64,000 nt of DNA from Qipengyuania marincola (GTDB taxonomy: Bacteria > Pseudomonadota > Alphaproteobacteria > Sphingomonadales > Sphingomonadaceae). Where the stretch lies: NCBI RefSeq assembly GCF_029688625.1, contig NZ_JARULC010000004.1:102574-166573 (forward strand), read 5' to 3'. The translations under genes were made by a program, and so were the position numbers. Below are positions 30,516 to 39,948 of this stretch, piece by piece (within the stretch, counting starts at the first letter, position 1; every line of letters starts with the position of its first letter). The notes beneath the pieces were generated by a model. That model ran no database searches, was not told the origin of the DNA, and worked only from the letters and a program-made list of their open reading frames with translations.

Positions 30516-31469
30516 TCAGAACCCGTAGATCAATGTCGCGCGGGTCAGCGTATCGGTCGAAACCTTGCCTGCCGGAGGATTGCTGTCGTAATCAACCTGG
30601 TAGGACATGCGCGCGCGCAAGCTGTCGCTGACCTTGAAGTCGAGCCCGGTGACGAGATTGAGCGTGGTGTTCGAGCTGTCGACCAGCAACACGGCTTCGC
30701 CACCCGTTTCCGCGACGGCGTTGGCGTCTTGTGTCAGCGTCAGCCGCTCGAAGATCTGCCAGTCGAAGTCGAACCCTGCAAGGCCGGCAAGGCGCTGCTC
30801 GCTACGTCCGTCGGTATAGTCGGTGATGCGAAAGGCAGGTCCGGCTTTGACGGCCAGGCTGAGCCCGTCGCGGTCGACGATCTTGTAACCGAGACCCCCC
30901 GAGACGGCATAGCGCGCGTCGATCCCCTGGATCTGGTCTCGCTCAAATTGAGCGAGGCCATAGGCGAAGAGATCATCCGTGAATTGCCAGCGCGGCTCGT
31001 AAGCTGCGAAGAGCTGCTCGCGACTGGTCTCGCCGTTTTGACGCTGATAATCGAAGCGTGCACGCACGCGGTGCGACCAGTCGATCCCTTCACGCTTGAG
31101 CTTCAGCCCCGCAGCAACGCCGATCGTGTCGCTGTTACCGCTAGACTGGAAACCGCCAAGCTCGCCCTCGCCCTCCCAGCGGTCGAACAGGCCCGCCTGG
31201 CGGATGGCGGCCTGCTCGGCTTCGGCGGCAGCGGCTTCGCGAGCCAGCTTCTGCTGCGCCCATTCCTTCTCGATCGCAGCAATCTCAGAAGTGTCGTCGG
31301 GCCATGTCGTGCGGGCGAGCTCGAGCACGGTGGCTACTTTGGCTTCGTCTCCACTGGCGATGGCCGCTTCGATCATCTGGCGAGCACCAAGAGGCAATTC
31401 TGCCTGTGCCGGGAAGGCGATGAGCAGAACAGCGGGCACTATGAAGCGGGGCAAGCAGGTCTTCGACAT
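30516..31469 (-). CDS. DUF481 family outer-membrane protein
   Basis: This 317-residue protein has a signal peptide (SKTCLPRFIVPAVLLIAFPAQA). After a helical spacer (about 30-100) comes a DUF481 beta-barrel-type domain: FQSSGNSDTIGVAAGLKLKREG and LRARMSYQVDYDSNP (part), ending in Phe at the C-terminus as outer-membrane proteins do. Function unknown, possibly salt or stress related as in YdiY. ATG 31469 is preferred; the frame opens further upstream but the added residues are not signal-like. Confidence 0.85.
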   Translation of the reverse strand: MSKTCLPRFIVPAVLLIAFPAQAELPLGARQMIEAAIASGDEAKVATVLELARTTWPDDTSEIAAIEKEWAQQKLAREAAAAEAEQAAIRQAGLFDRWEGEGELGGFQSSGNSDTIGVAAGLKLKREGIDWSHRVRARFDYQRQNGETSREQLFAAYEPRWQFTDDLFAYGLAQFERDQIQGIDARYAVSGGLGYKIVDRDGLSLAVKAGPAFRITDYTDGRSEQRLAGLAGFDFDWQIFERLTLTQDANAVAETGGEAVLLVDSSNTTLNLVTGLDFKVSDSLRARMSYQVDYDSNPPAGKVSTDTLTRATLIYGF

Positions 31470-31513
31470 GGCCGCAGCGCCTAGCGCGCAACTTTCGCCT
31501 TCGCCACCCTGCA

Positions 31514-31552
31514 AACAAAATGGCCGGCCTTCCAAGAGAGAAGACCGGCCAT
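31514..31552 (-). terminator. Rho-independent terminator after the OmpA-like barrel gene
   Basis: Reading the minus strand, ATGGCCGG-T-CTTC pairs with GAAG-G-CCGGCCAT around a TCTCTTG loop, followed by TTTTGTTT. The 13-bp stem lies just after the outer-membrane barrel gene (stop at 31570) and separates it from the DUF481 gene. Confidence 0.85.
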
Positions 31553-31569
31553 CTCGGATTGCTGGTCAA

Positions 31570-32124
31570 TTAGAACCGCAGGCCTACGCCGGCCGTCGCA
31601 CGAACCGTGTCGAACGAAATCGTGTCGAGATTGGCGCGCACGAACAGGCCGCCAACCGGGAGATCGAGACCGAGGCCGACCAGATAGTCGCTTTCGGTAT
31701 CGTCGATGCCGCTGAAATCGATCGTGTCGTCGTTGATAATCTCGTTGTAATCGACCTTGACCGCCTGAATGCCGCCGCGGGCATAGACCTTCGCACCGCC
31801 CGGGGCACGGATGCCGAGGCGTGCATTGGCACCGTAATCGCCATCCAGCGCATCGGTGCCGAAGTTGTAATTGCCTTCAGCACCGATGAAGAGGCTCGGA
31901 CCGACAGGGAAATCGTATCCCGCGAAGACGCCGAAGATCGGGCTGGAGTCGTCGAATTCAAAACCCGGAGCGATTTCTTCGACCTCGTCGTCGAGGCCGA
32001 GATCGTGAACGCCGGCCTGTACGCCGATAAAGCCATTGCCGGGCACCACGCTCTGCGCTTGTGCGGCGCTCGGAAGCGCGATTGCTGCCGCTGCAACAGC
32101 GGCGGTGAGTGCGATTTTTTTCAT
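31570..32124 (-). CDS. Outer-membrane beta-barrel (OmpA/OmpX-like) protein
   Basis: This 184-residue protein has a textbook signal peptide, KKIALTAAVAAAAIALPSAAQAQ, cleaved at AQA-Q. The mature part alternates hydrophobic and polar residues (NGFIGVQAGVHDLGL, VFAGYDFPVGPSLFIGAE) and ends RATAGVGLRF with the C-terminal Phe barrel signal. Small eight-strand barrel of the OMP_b-brl family; no peptidoglycan domain. ATG 32124 is preferred over a long upstream frame. It is followed by its own terminator. Confidence 0.88.
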   Translation of the reverse strand: MKKIALTAAVAAAAIALPSAAQAQSVVPGNGFIGVQAGVHDLGLDDEVEEIAPGFEFDDSSPIFGVFAGYDFPVGPSLFIGAEGNYNFGTDALDGDYGANARLGIRAPGGAKVYARGGIQAVKVDYNEIINDDTIDFSGIDDTESDYLVGLGLDLPVGGLFVRANLDTISFDTVRATAGVGLRF

Positions 32125-32238
32125 TATTGTTTCCGTCCTTGAAATTCCGCGCCGTTTCCCTTGGCGCGGCGCCAGAATTGCGCTCGCACGGCTGACGTTT
32201 TCATGAATGATGATTGCGGCTCGCCGACAGCGAGGCAC

Positions 32239-33003
32239 TCAGGAACGCAAGCGCCAGCCTGTCCGGAAGATATGGGCGATGACGCCGGTACAAACGGCGA
32301 GGAAAGCGACGGTGATGCCGAAACTGATCCAGATATTCACATCGCTGCTGCCGTAAAACGTCCATCGCAGCCCGCTGACGAGATAGACGATGGGGTTGGC
32401 CAGCGCGATCGTGTCCCACGGCTTGGGCAGCATGTCGATCGAGTAGAATGTCCCGCCGAGGAAGGTCAGAGGCGTGAGGAACAGCATCGGAATGATGCCC
32501 AGCTTTTCGAAATTGTCAGCCCAGATGCCCAGGATAAATCCGAACAGGCTGAACGCCGCGGCCACCAGCATGATGTAGAACATCGCGAGCAACGGGTACG
32601 CGATGCTGTAGTCCACGAAGAGTCGCGCAGTCAGCAGGATAATGGCGGCAAGGATCAGGCTCTTGGTCATCGCTGCCCCGACGAAACCGATCAGCGTTTC
32701 GGCGACCCCCACCGGCGCGCTCAGCAATTCGTAGATCGTGCCAGTGAAGCGCGGCATGTAGATGCCGAAGCTGGAGTTGCTGGTCGTTTCGCCAAGCAAG
32801 GTCAGCATCAGCAGTCCGGGGATGATGAAAGCGCCGTAATCGACGCCGCCAAGGTCTGGCATTCGCCCGCCGATCGCCGCACCGAAAACGATGAAATAGA
32901 GCGAGGTCGTCAGCACCGGCGCAAGCACGGACTGGAAGGCCGTGCGCAGGAAGCGCAGCAGCTCGCGCTTGTAGATCGACCAGGTGGACCGCCAACCGAT
33001 CAT
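32239..33003 (-). CDS. ABC-2 type transporter permease
   Basis: This 254-residue integral protein has six membrane helices, with the ABC-2 pattern ELLRFLRTAFQSVLAPVLTTSLYF and the conserved loop PMLFLTPLTFLGGTFYSIDMLPKPW. It pairs with the ATPase upstream (TGATG 1-base overlap). The pair forms an ABC-2 exporter of unknown substrate, like DrrAB or NodIJ types. ATG 33003 is chosen because it matches the coupled start. Confidence 0.93.
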   Translation of the reverse strand: MIGWRSTWSIYKRELLRFLRTAFQSVLAPVLTTSLYFIVFGAAIGGRMPDLGGVDYGAFIIPGLLMLTLLGETTSNSSFGIYMPRFTGTIYELLSAPVGVAETLIGFVGAAMTKSLILAAIILLTARLFVDYSIAYPLLAMFYIMLVAAAFSLFGFILGIWADNFEKLGIIPMLFLTPLTFLGGTFYSIDMLPKPWDTIALANPIVYLVSGLRWTFYGSSDVNIWISFGITVAFLAVCTGVIAHIFRTGWRLRS

Positions 33004-33935
33004 CAGGCCTCCTCTCCCAGCAAGGCAACGAAAATATCTTCGAGGCTGCTCTCGCGCGTCTCGATGCCTGTATAGTCTATCCCGGCGCGGGTCAGCGCCT
33101 TGGTCAGGTCCGCGACTTCCGCCTTCCCACGACCCGTGCCATCGCCGCCGCGATAGCAAAGCGAATGCCCGCCCTCTTCCAGCTCGACCGGGAAATGAGC
33201 GATGGCGGCGGGGATCGTATCGAGCGGCTCAGCCAGCGAAATGTGCGCCTCGGTCCGGCCGAGCTTCGACATCAGCGCTTCCTTCTCGTCGACCGCGATG
33301 ATCCGACCCTGGCGGATGATACCGACGCGGTCGGCCATTTCCTCGGCTTCCTCGATATAGTGGGTCGTTAGGATGATCGTCACGCCGCGGGCGCGCATCT
33401 GGTCGATGATCGCCCACATCCCCTTGCGCAACTCGACGTCTACGCCCGCCGTGGGCTCGTCGAGAAACAACAGATCCGGCTCATGCGCCAGAGCCTTAGC
33501 GATCAGGACCCGTCGCTTCATCCCGCCGGACAAGGCCATGATCCGTTCGTCGCGCTTGTCCCACAGGCTGAGGCTGCGGAGGATCTCCTCGATCCGTTCA
33601 GGGTCGGGAGGCAGTCCGAAGAGGCCTCGGGAGTAGCTCACTGCGCGGACAACGGGCTCGAACATGTCGGTGCTCAGCTCCTGGGGAACCAGTCCGATGC
33701 GGCTGCGGGCCTTGCGCCAGTCGGTGGCGAGGTCGTGGCCGAAGGCACGAATTGTGCCGTCGCTCGGGCGCACTAGGCCGCATACCGCGCCGATCAGCGT
33801 GGTCTTGCCTGCGCCGTTAGGCCCGAGCAACGCGAAGATTTCTCCCCTGCGGATAGTCAGATCGACATCGTCGAGCGCCTTCAGCCCGCCGGGATAGACC
33901 TTGGTCAGGCCGCTGAGTTCAAGAATCGGCTCCAC
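33003..33935 (-). CDS. ABC-2 transporter ATP-binding protein
   Basis: This 310-residue ATPase has a Walker A GPNGAGKTTL, signature ALSGGMKRRVLIAKAL, Walker B DLLFLDEPTAGVD and H-loop TTHYIEEAEEMADRVG. A C-terminal extension of about 80 residues is typical of DrrA-like exporters. It starts with GTG at 33935, immediately after the stop of the carotenoid-oxygenase gene, and overlaps the permease gene by one base. The three minus-strand genes 35363 to 32239 are likely one operon. Confidence 0.95.
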   Translation of the reverse strand: MEPILELSGLTKVYPGGLKALDDVDLTIRRGEIFALLGPNGAGKTTLIGAVCGLVRPSDGTIRAFGHDLATDWRKARSRIGLVPQELSTDMFEPVVRAVSYSRGLFGLPPDPERIEEILRSLSLWDKRDERIMALSGGMKRRVLIAKALAHEPDLLFLDEPTAGVDVELRKGMWAIIDQMRARGVTIILTTHYIEEAEEMADRVGIIRQGRIIAVDEKEALMSKLGRTEAHISLAEPLDTIPAAIAHFPVELEEGGHSLCYRGGDGTGRGKAEVADLTKALTRAGIDYTGIETRESSLEDIFVALLGEEA

Positions 33936-35363
33936 TCAGCCGTGGCTAGCGGCAATCCAGTTCCCGTGGAAGCCCGGGGGGATAAGATGCGGGATGTGCA
34001 CCGAAGCCACCGGCTCGAGCGTGATCGCCTCGAGAATTTCGAGAGTGCTGGTCCGCGCATTGCGATCGATGACATATCCCATGATCCAGCCATCTCCTTC
34101 GGCTGCATCCTCGTTGCGCGGCACGAAGACGAACTCACCGGGTATGCGCCCTTCCCCGAAATTGTGTTCGATCCGCTCTCCGGTCTGGAGGTCGTGTCGA
34201 TAAATCGGAAGTGCGGAGAAGAATTCGAGATCGCCCTCGAGCGCATCGCTCCACAGGTACCGATAGGGCTTTGTGAAGTAGCGCTCGTCCGGTCGCGGGA
34301 ATTCCTGCCCCGACGAATCAAGCGTAGCGCGCTCGACGGAATGCGCCGCCGGATCGACCGTCCAGCGTTCCAGGCCCAGCGGTTTGCCATAGGGTCCGGG
34401 CATCTCGCCGTCGAAAATCGTCTCATAGGCGCACAGGTCGATCACAACCTTGCCGTCAGCCTCGAAACTGTTGCCGACGTGGAAGACGTAGCAGGGGTCG
34501 ACATCGCACCAGACGATGTCCTCCGCCGTGCCAGTACGTGGCAACAGCCCGACGCGGGCCCGGTGCTCGCGATTCCACCGATAGGGGAAGCGCTGGCCGG
34601 CCAACATCGCCTTCATGGAGAAGGTCACCGGCAAGTCGAGAATGACGACGTAGTTCTCGGTGATGGAGCAATCGTGGATCGAGGGACCATGAGCGACCGG
34701 GATCGTCAATTCGCGCAAGACATTACCGTCGCGATCAAGCGCCACGTGCCGGATGCGATCGGGACGTTCCGCCTCGTAACAGACTGCATGCAATTCGCCG
34801 GTCACCGGACACTGATGCGGGTGCGCGGTGAAGGATCCGGCAAGACCACCGCCAAAATTGCTATAGGCGATGCTTTCAAGATGATTGTCGAGTTCGACCG
34901 GGTAGGAGCCGGCCTCAACGAGCGCCATGATCCGGCCGCCGATATCAAGGATATTGGTATTTACCGTGTCGCCGAAGCCCCGGCGGGGTCCGCCGACGGC
35001 GGCCGGGCCGCCCTTTTCGGCGAGCGTGTTCGAGCGGATGAAGCGATTGCGATACCACTCGGCCTTGCCGCCCGTGAGCCGGACGCCATGGACCATGCCA
35101 TCGCCAATGAACCAGTGGTGCCCCTTCCCTGCGTCGCCATAAGGGTTCGGCCCGATGCGGACATAGCGGCCATCGAGTTCCTCAGGGATCGTTCCGGTGA
35201 CGACCAGGTCCTCGATAGTCTTTTCCTCCGTCATCGGGGTATGAACACCGGTGAGGAAAGGATTTTGCGATGGCTCCGGCAGGCGCGTGCGGTTGATGCT
35301 CGCCACAGCCTGAATGGCCGGAGTGACGGCCTTGCGGATGGTCTTCTCGATGACACTTGCCAT
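33936..35363 (-). CDS. Carotenoid oxygenase (carotenoid cleavage dioxygenase family)
   Basis: This 475-residue non-haem iron enzyme of the RPE65/CCD family cleaves a double bond in carotenoids, apocarotenoids or stilbene-like lignin compounds. The four iron-binding histidines are recognisable: H181 in TAHPHQ, H230 in PSIHDCS, H295 in YVFHVGN, H466 in GFHGNW. The exact substrate is not readable; sphingomonads contain both carotenoid and lignostilbene members. A divergent TetR gene shares its promoter region and a dyad symmetry sits there. An ABC exporter follows. Confidence 0.93.
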   Translation of the reverse strand: MASVIEKTIRKAVTPAIQAVASINRTRLPEPSQNPFLTGVHTPMTEEKTIEDLVVTGTIPEELDGRYVRIGPNPYGDAGKGHHWFIGDGMVHGVRLTGGKAEWYRNRFIRSNTLAEKGGPAAVGGPRRGFGDTVNTNILDIGGRIMALVEAGSYPVELDNHLESIAYSNFGGGLAGSFTAHPHQCPVTGELHAVCYEAERPDRIRHVALDRDGNVLRELTIPVAHGPSIHDCSITENYVVILDLPVTFSMKAMLAGQRFPYRWNREHRARVGLLPRTGTAEDIVWCDVDPCYVFHVGNSFEADGKVVIDLCAYETIFDGEMPGPYGKPLGLERWTVDPAAHSVERATLDSSGQEFPRPDERYFTKPYRYLWSDALEGDLEFFSALPIYRHDLQTGERIEHNFGEGRIPGEFVFVPRNEDAAEGDGWIMGYVIDRNARTSTLEILEAITLEPVASVHIPHLIPPGFHGNWIAASHG

Positions 35364-35391
35364 GTGCGAATCGCCTCGTCTAAAGTGAACG

Positions 35392-35418
35392 CTGTAAACA
35401 TAGAGAGAATGCTAACAG
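35392..35418. promoter_or_regulatory. Dyad symmetry between carotenoid oxygenase and TetR
   Basis: CTGTAAACAT (35392-35401), 7 bases, ATGCTAACAG (35409-35418) form an imperfect inverted repeat. GTAAACAT and GTCAACAT also read as a direct repeat. The dyad overlaps the TetR ATG at 35409 and lies 28 bp upstream of the oxygenase start, the usual place for a TetR operator. Confidence 0.5.
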
Positions 35419-36005
35419 TGTCAACATCGCCGGAGACCTACCACCATGGCAGCCTTCGTGACGCGCTCTTGCAGGAAGGACTTGCAGCGCTGGAAGGAGA
35501 GGATGGGAAAGAGCCGTCACTGCGCGAACTGTCGCGGCGGGTCGGAGTATCGCCGACCGCCGTCTATCGACATTTTCCCGATAAGCAGGCCCTCACGCGG
35601 GCTCTGGCCACCGAGGGCGCTAAACGGTTGAGCGAAGCGCAGCACGAGGCCGCTAGCCACGCAAATGACCTTCCGACACGCTTCGCCCTGACCGGGAGGG
35701 CTTACGTCCGCTTCGCACTCGCCCACCCGGTCCTGTTCCGGCTGATGTATACCCAAGGGGCTCCGGCCGAGCACAGCGAACAGGCGGATCCCGCCCGCGC
35801 ATTGCTCGACGACCTGACCAGCCAATTGTCACGCACCAAGGAAGAGGCCGAGCGGCTTGCGCTACAGGCCTGGTCGATCGCGCATGGTATCGCGATGCTG
35901 ATGCTCGATGGTCGCATCCGTGCGGACGATGCGCTGATCGACCGTCTGCTCGACACCGCAAGCCTTTTCCCGGTTCAGGGCAGGAGCAGCGAGGAGTCCC
36001 CGTAG
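35409..36005 (+). CDS. TetR-family transcriptional regulator
   Basis: This 198-residue regulator has an N-terminal TetR helix-turn-helix ([26 protein letters not shown]) and a C-terminal ligand domain of the WHG type ([16 protein letters not shown]). It is divergent from a carotenoid oxygenase gene, which it probably regulates; the inverted repeat at 35392-35418 overlaps its start. ATG 35409 has only a weak AGAGAG site, and GTG 35418 is a rival start. Its 3' end overlaps queA by 31 bases on the opposite strand. Confidence 0.9.
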   Translation: MLTVSTSPETYHHGSLRDALLQEGLAALEGEDGKEPSLRELSRRVGVSPTAVYRHFPDKQALTRALATEGAKRLSEAQHEAASHANDLPTRFALTGRAYVRFALAHPVLFRLMYTQGAPAEHSEQADPARALLDDLTSQLSRTKEEAERLALQAWSIAHGIAMLMLDGRIRADDALIDRLLDTASLFPVQGRSSEESP

Positions 36006-37003
36006 CTGTAGAAGCGGTACTCGTTATCGATGGCATGTTGATAGGCCGCCATCATCCGCTCTCGGCCCATTAGTGCGCTGACCAGCATCATCAGCGTCGA
36101 TTTGGGCAGGTGGAAATTGGTCATGAGTCCACCCACCGCGCGAAAGCGATAGCCGGGCGTGATGAAGATGTCGGTGTCGCCTGCAAACGGCCCGATAACG
36201 CCATCGGCATCCGTCGCGCTTTCGAGCAAGCGCAGGCTCGTGGTGCCGACAGCGACGATCCGCCCGCCGGCCTCCCGCGCGGCGTTCAGGCGCTCGGCCG
36301 TTTCCGGTTCGATGCGGCCCCATTCCGAATGCATCGCGTGATCGTCGGTGTCTTCCGCCTTCACCGGAAGGAACGTCCCCGCGCCGACATGCAATGTCAG
36401 CGTCTCGCGCGCGATGCCCGCCTCGTCCAGCGCGTCGATCAACCGCGGCGTGAAGTGCAGCGCGGCGGTCGGCGCGGCAACCGCACCATCTTCGCGCGCG
36501 AACATGGTCTGGTAGTCCTCCCGGTCCTGCGCGTCGGTGGCCCGCTTGCCCGCGATATAGGGCGGCAGCGGCATGCGCCCGGCCCGTTCCAGCAGCACCT
36601 CGACCGGCTCTTCGCCATGGAAGCCGAGCACGAAGCTGCCATCGGCAAGGCGCTCTTCGGCCGTGGCGAAGACATCGCCGCCGAATTCAACCGTATCACC
36701 AGTGCGCAGGCGCTTTGCGTTGCGGATGAATGCCTGCCAACGGCGCAAGTCGATACGCTTGTGGAGCGTGGCGCCGATTCTGGCCTCGCCCCGCCGTCCC
36801 TCCAGCTGGGCTGGAATGACGCGAGTATCGTTGAAGACGAGCACGTCGCCACGCCGGAGCAGGCGCGGCAAATCACGCACCCCGACATCCTCGAACGCCC
36901 CTTTCCCCCGCACGACCAGCATGCGCGCCGCATCCCGCGGACGTGCAGGGCGCAGCGCGATCCGCTCTTGCGGGAGGTCGAAATCGAAAAGGTCCACCTT
37001 CAT
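35975..37003 (-). CDS. queA: S-adenosylmethionine:tRNA ribosyltransferase-isomerase QueA
   Basis: QueA transfers and rearranges the ribosyl of SAM onto preQ1 in tRNA, the step after Tgt. The 342-residue protein has [19 protein letters not shown] at the start, [15 protein letters not shown], and [19 protein letters not shown] near the end. Length matches the family. ATG 37003 is the family N-terminus; the open frame above is spurious. Cyclophilin, coaD, ispA and xseB lie upstream on the same strand. Confidence 0.97.
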   Translation of the reverse strand: MKVDLFDFDLPQERIALRPARPRDAARMLVVRGKGAFEDVGVRDLPRLLRRGDVLVFNDTRVIPAQLEGRRGEARIGATLHKRIDLRRWQAFIRNAKRLRTGDTVEFGGDVFATAEERLADGSFVLGFHGEEPVEVLLERAGRMPLPPYIAGKRATDAQDREDYQTMFAREDGAVAAPTAALHFTPRLIDALDEAGIARETLTLHVGAGTFLPVKAEDTDDHAMHSEWGRIEPETAERLNAAREAGGRIVAVGTTSLRLLESATDADGVIGPFAGDTDIFITPGYRFRAVGGLMTNFHLPKSTLMMLVSALMGRERMMAAYQHAIDNEYRFYSYGDSSLLLP

Positions 37004-37043
37004 GACGGGGCCGATTAGGCGCGCCGCCATGAAGGCGCAAACC

Positions 37044-37724
37044 CTATTCCTGGATAGGCGCGTTAAGGTCGTCGACGCTGATTTCGTCAGCGGCGCGCGG
37101 GGCAGTGTTGACCGGCACCGGCTTGTTGTCCGATGCAATCGACGCCTGAACGATGCGCGTCGGATTTGCCGGCGGTTCGCCACGCTCGATTGCATCGACC
37201 GCCGCCATGTTCGAGATCACCCGGCCGAAATTGGTGTAGTTCTGATCGAGGCTGAAGCGCGGGTAGAAAACGATGAAGAACTGGCTGTTGGCGCTGTTCT
37301 CGTCAGAGGCGCGCGCCATCGACACCGTGCCGCGCACATGCGGCATCGGATTGAATTCGGCGTTGAGATTGGGCAGTTCGGACGACCCGCGGCCAGTGCC
37401 GGTGGGATCGCCTGTCTGCGCCATGAATCCGTCGATCACACGGTGAAAGATGATTCCATCGTAAAAGCCTGCGCGAGTCAGCCTCTTGACCCGCTCGACG
37501 TGATCGGGCGCCCAGCTGGGCATCAGGCGGATGCCGACGCGCTGGCCATTGGAGAGGTCGAGCAGCAGAATATTCTCCGGCTCGACCGCCATGTCGAAAT
37601 TCACCGGATCGTAGGTCCGCTGGGTCGGCGTGGCTGAGGTCGCCTCGGCGTCCTGCGCGATACCGGCAGTCGGCAGAGTTGCGACAAGCGCCGCAGCGGC
37701 AAGGGCAAGCGTGGTCTTGATCAT
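37044..37724 (-). CDS. Periplasmic peptidyl-prolyl cis-trans isomerase (cyclophilin)
   Basis: This 226-residue protein has a signal peptide ([23 protein letters not shown]), then a cyclophilin-A-type domain: [49 protein letters not shown]. It speeds proline isomerisation in periplasmic folding. ATG 37724 gives a good signal start; ATG 37745 seven codons upstream is possible. Between coaD and queA it is unlikely to share their function but may share the transcript. Confidence 0.93.
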   Translation of the reverse strand: MIKTTLALAAAALVATLPTAGIAQDAEATSATPTQRTYDPVNFDMAVEPENILLLDLSNGQRVGIRLMPSWAPDHVERVKRLTRAGFYDGIIFHRVIDGFMAQTGDPTGTGRGSSELPNLNAEFNPMPHVRGTVSMARASDENSANSQFFIVFYPRFSLDQNYTNFGRVISNMAAVDAIERGEPPANPTRIVQASIASDNKPVPVNTAPRAADEISVDDLNAPIQE

Positions 37725-37803
37725 GGAAATTCCGTGAAGTTTCATGGATTGACGCCCGTCTAGCGAGCGCGGTCTGTCGGTTCAATGAATAGCATGGGGA
37801 CGC

Positions 37804-38316
37804 TCAATAGTCGCCGAGCCGACCCATCTTCTCCACGCGCGCGATCACGTCCTCGCATACCGGCGGGCTGACGAAGGGAGTGATGTCACCGCCGAACAAG
37901 GCGATTTCCTTCACCAGTCGCGAGGCAATCGGCTGAAGCGAAACGTCCGCCATCAGGAATACTGTCTCGATATCATCGTCCAGTTGCTGGTTCATGCCTG
38001 CCATCTGGTACTCATACTCGAAGTCCGCGACCGCGCGCAGGCCGCGGATGAGGACATTGGCACCCATTTTCTGAGCGAATTTCACCAGCAGGGCATTGAA
38101 GCCGACGACCTCGACATTCTCCAGCCCCATCGCGGCAATTTCGCGCTCGACCATGGCGAAGCGTTCCTCGGTCGAAAACATCGGATTCTTGGACGGGTTG
38201 GTCGTGACCCCGATGATCAGTCGGTCAACCAGCTTGGATCCGCGACGGATGATATCCGCATGGCCCAGCGTGATGGGGTCGAAGGTGCCCGGATAGATGC
38301 CGATCCGCTCTGCCAT
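37804..38316 (-). CDS. coaD: Phosphopantetheine adenylyltransferase
   Basis: CoaD makes dephospho-CoA from phosphopantetheine and ATP. The 170-residue protein has IGIYPGTFDPITLGHADII with the nucleotide-binding TxGH, VLIRGLRAVADFEYEYQMAGMN, and a PPVCEDVIARVE tail. ATG 38316 overlaps the ispA stop by one base (TGATG). It is in an operon with ispA and xseB. Confidence 0.97.
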   Translation of the reverse strand: MAERIGIYPGTFDPITLGHADIIRRGSKLVDRLIIGVTTNPSKNPMFSTEERFAMVEREIAAMGLENVEVVGFNALLVKFAQKMGANVLIRGLRAVADFEYEYQMAGMNQQLDDDIETVFLMADVSLQPIASRLVKEIALFGGDITPFVSPPVCEDVIARVEKMGRLGDY

Positions 38317-39224
38317 CAATGATCCCTCTTCACGATGAAGCGCGCCAACTCGGTAAGCAGGCGGGCGTCCGCGCCGTGGTTTGCAAGGTGGGTGCCGGCC
38401 TGCTCGACCAGCATTTCGGCCTGCGCGCGTGCCTTGTCCACGCCCATCAGCGTGACGAAAGTCTGCTTGCCCTGCCCCTCGTCCTTGCGCAGCGCCTTAC
38501 CGGCCTTGTCTTCGTCACCTTCGACATCGAGCAGATCGTCGGCGATCTGGAAAGCGAGCCCGATATCGCGGGCATAGGCCCGCAAATGGACGCGCCCTTC
38601 CGGGGGGACCCGGCCGAGTACCGCCCCCATCTCGACGCTCGCGGCCAGCAGCGCACCAGTCTTGAGCTGCTGCAATCGAGTGATCTGGCGCAGGTCGTAC
38701 TCTTCCTCTTCGGAAACGATATCCATCATCTGGCCGCCTGCCATGCCGTCGTGCCCGCTCGCCCGTGAAAGAGTCGCGACAAGCTCGGCGCGAACGAAGG
38801 GATCGGTGCTGGTGTCCGGCTGCGTCAGAATGTCGAAGGCAAGCGCGTGGAGGCAGTCCCCCGCCAGCACCGCCGTCGCCTCGTCAAAGGCTTTGTGCAA
38901 GGTCGGCTTGCCATGGCGCATGTCATCATCGTCCATGCACGGCAGATCGTCATGGATCAGCGAGTACGCATGAATTGCCTCCACCGCGCAGCCAGCATTG
39001 ACCGCCGCATCGCGATTGACACCATACAGATCGGCAGTTGCCACCAGCAGCAGGGGGCGGACCCGCTTGCCGCCGCCGATCGCGGCATAGCGCATCGCTT
39101 CGACAAGCCGCGCCCGACTGTCCTGCGGCACCGGGAGGAAGGCGTCGAACGCGCTGTCCACATCGGCCTGGATGCGCTCGAACGCGTTGGCGAGAATATC
39201 GGGCATGCCCGTCATCGCGGTCAC
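38316..39224 (-). CDS. ispA: Farnesyl/geranylgeranyl diphosphate synthase
   Basis: This short-chain prenyl transferase (302 residues) condenses IPP with allylic diphosphates. The first Asp-rich motif is DDLPCMDDDDMRHGKPT, with two extra residues between aspartates, and the second is DDLLDVEG. GGGKRVRPLL binds IPP. The inserted first motif and length favour a farnesyl diphosphate synthase (IspA). GTG 39224 overlaps the xseB stop as GTGA. It fits a carotenoid/ubiquinone-producing organism. Confidence 0.93.
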   Translation of the reverse strand: MTAMTGMPDILANAFERIQADVDSAFDAFLPVPQDSRARLVEAMRYAAIGGGKRVRPLLLVATADLYGVNRDAAVNAGCAVEAIHAYSLIHDDLPCMDDDDMRHGKPTLHKAFDEATAVLAGDCLHALAFDILTQPDTSTDPFVRAELVATLSRASGHDGMAGGQMMDIVSEEEEYDLRQITRLQQLKTGALLAASVEMGAVLGRVPPEGRVHLRAYARDIGLAFQIADDLLDVEGDEDKAGKALRKDEGQGKQTFVTLMGVDKARAQAEMLVEQAGTHLANHGADARLLTELARFIVKRDH

Positions 39225-39478
39225 GCAGCGCCGCCCGCGTCGAAGGGCTCGGTTCCGGTCGGCTGGCCATTAGCGCCCTGCACGATCTTCTCGATCCGGG
39301 CTTGCGCGGCGTCGAGCCGGGCCTGGCACGCTTTGCGCAGGTTTTCGCCCCGTTCGTACAGCTCGATGCTTTCATCGAGCGGCACATCGCCGCTTTCGAG
39401 CCGGCGGACGACTCCCTCGAGGGACTTCAACGCCTCTTCGAAACTCATCTCTGCTATGGGCTTGTCTTGCTCTGTCAT
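39221..39478 (-). CDS. xseB: Exodeoxyribonuclease VII small subunit
   Basis: XseB (85 residues) binds XseA to form exonuclease VII, which degrades single-stranded DNA from both ends. The family helix pair is clear: MSFEEALKSLEGVVRRLESG and SIELYERGENLRKACQARLD. It precedes ispA with a GTGA overlap, as in many proteobacteria (xseB-ispA-dxs). No xseA or dxs lies in the window. Confidence 0.96.
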   Translation of the reverse strand: MTEQDKPIAEMSFEEALKSLEGVVRRLESGDVPLDESIELYERGENLRKACQARLDAAQARIEKIVQGANGQPTGTEPFDAGGAA

Positions 39479-39542
39479 CGCAGGCGAGCATTGACCGCAC
39501 GCGCGTGGGCGGTCAAGTAAACCGCAGACAGGGGGATCGGAT

Positions 39543-39938
39543 ATGACGTGGATTGTCGCTTACATCGCAGCCGCGATTGCCTTTGGCCTGCTTGATGCGC
39601 TGTGGCTCGGTTGGGCGGGCGACAATTTCTACAGGCCGCGGTTGGGCGATATGCTGGCCGACAGTTTCCGCATGGCACCCGCCCTCGTTTTCTACGCGGC
39701 CTATATCGCCGGCATCGTCTGGTTCGCTGTGCGGCCGGGCCTTGAGAATGGTGTCGGAGCCGCAGTGCTGAATGGCGCGCTGCTCGGCGCACTGTGCTAC
39801 GCCACCTACGATCTCACCAATCAGGCGACCATGCGCCAATGGTCAACCATGGTGACGATCGCCGACATTTGCTGGGGTGCCTTCGCCACTGCCATCGCCG
39901 CCGGCGCGGCGACCTTTGCGGCAACCCGTTTGACGTAA
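39543..39938 (+). CDS. DUF2177 family membrane protein
   Basis: This 131-residue membrane protein has four helices and matches the DUF2177 pattern: FGLLDALWLGWAGDNFYRPRLGDML, then YDLTNQATMRQWS. Function unknown. Conserved D/W/Y residues in the first helix suggest a shared cavity. It starts a short plus-strand run with a YdjM-like gene and purL. Confidence 0.88.
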   Translation: MTWIVAYIAAAIAFGLLDALWLGWAGDNFYRPRLGDMLADSFRMAPALVFYAAYIAGIVWFAVRPGLENGVGAAVLNGALLGALCYATYDLTNQATMRQWSTMVTIADICWGAFATAIAAGAATFAATRLT

Positions 39939-39948
39939 GGCGCGCGCG

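Noticed and set aside
33942..35408. Long open frame antisense to the carotenoid oxygenase, in frame with TetR
   Set aside because: Only the part from 35409 shows protein family features; the rest is the mirror of the oxygenase gene.
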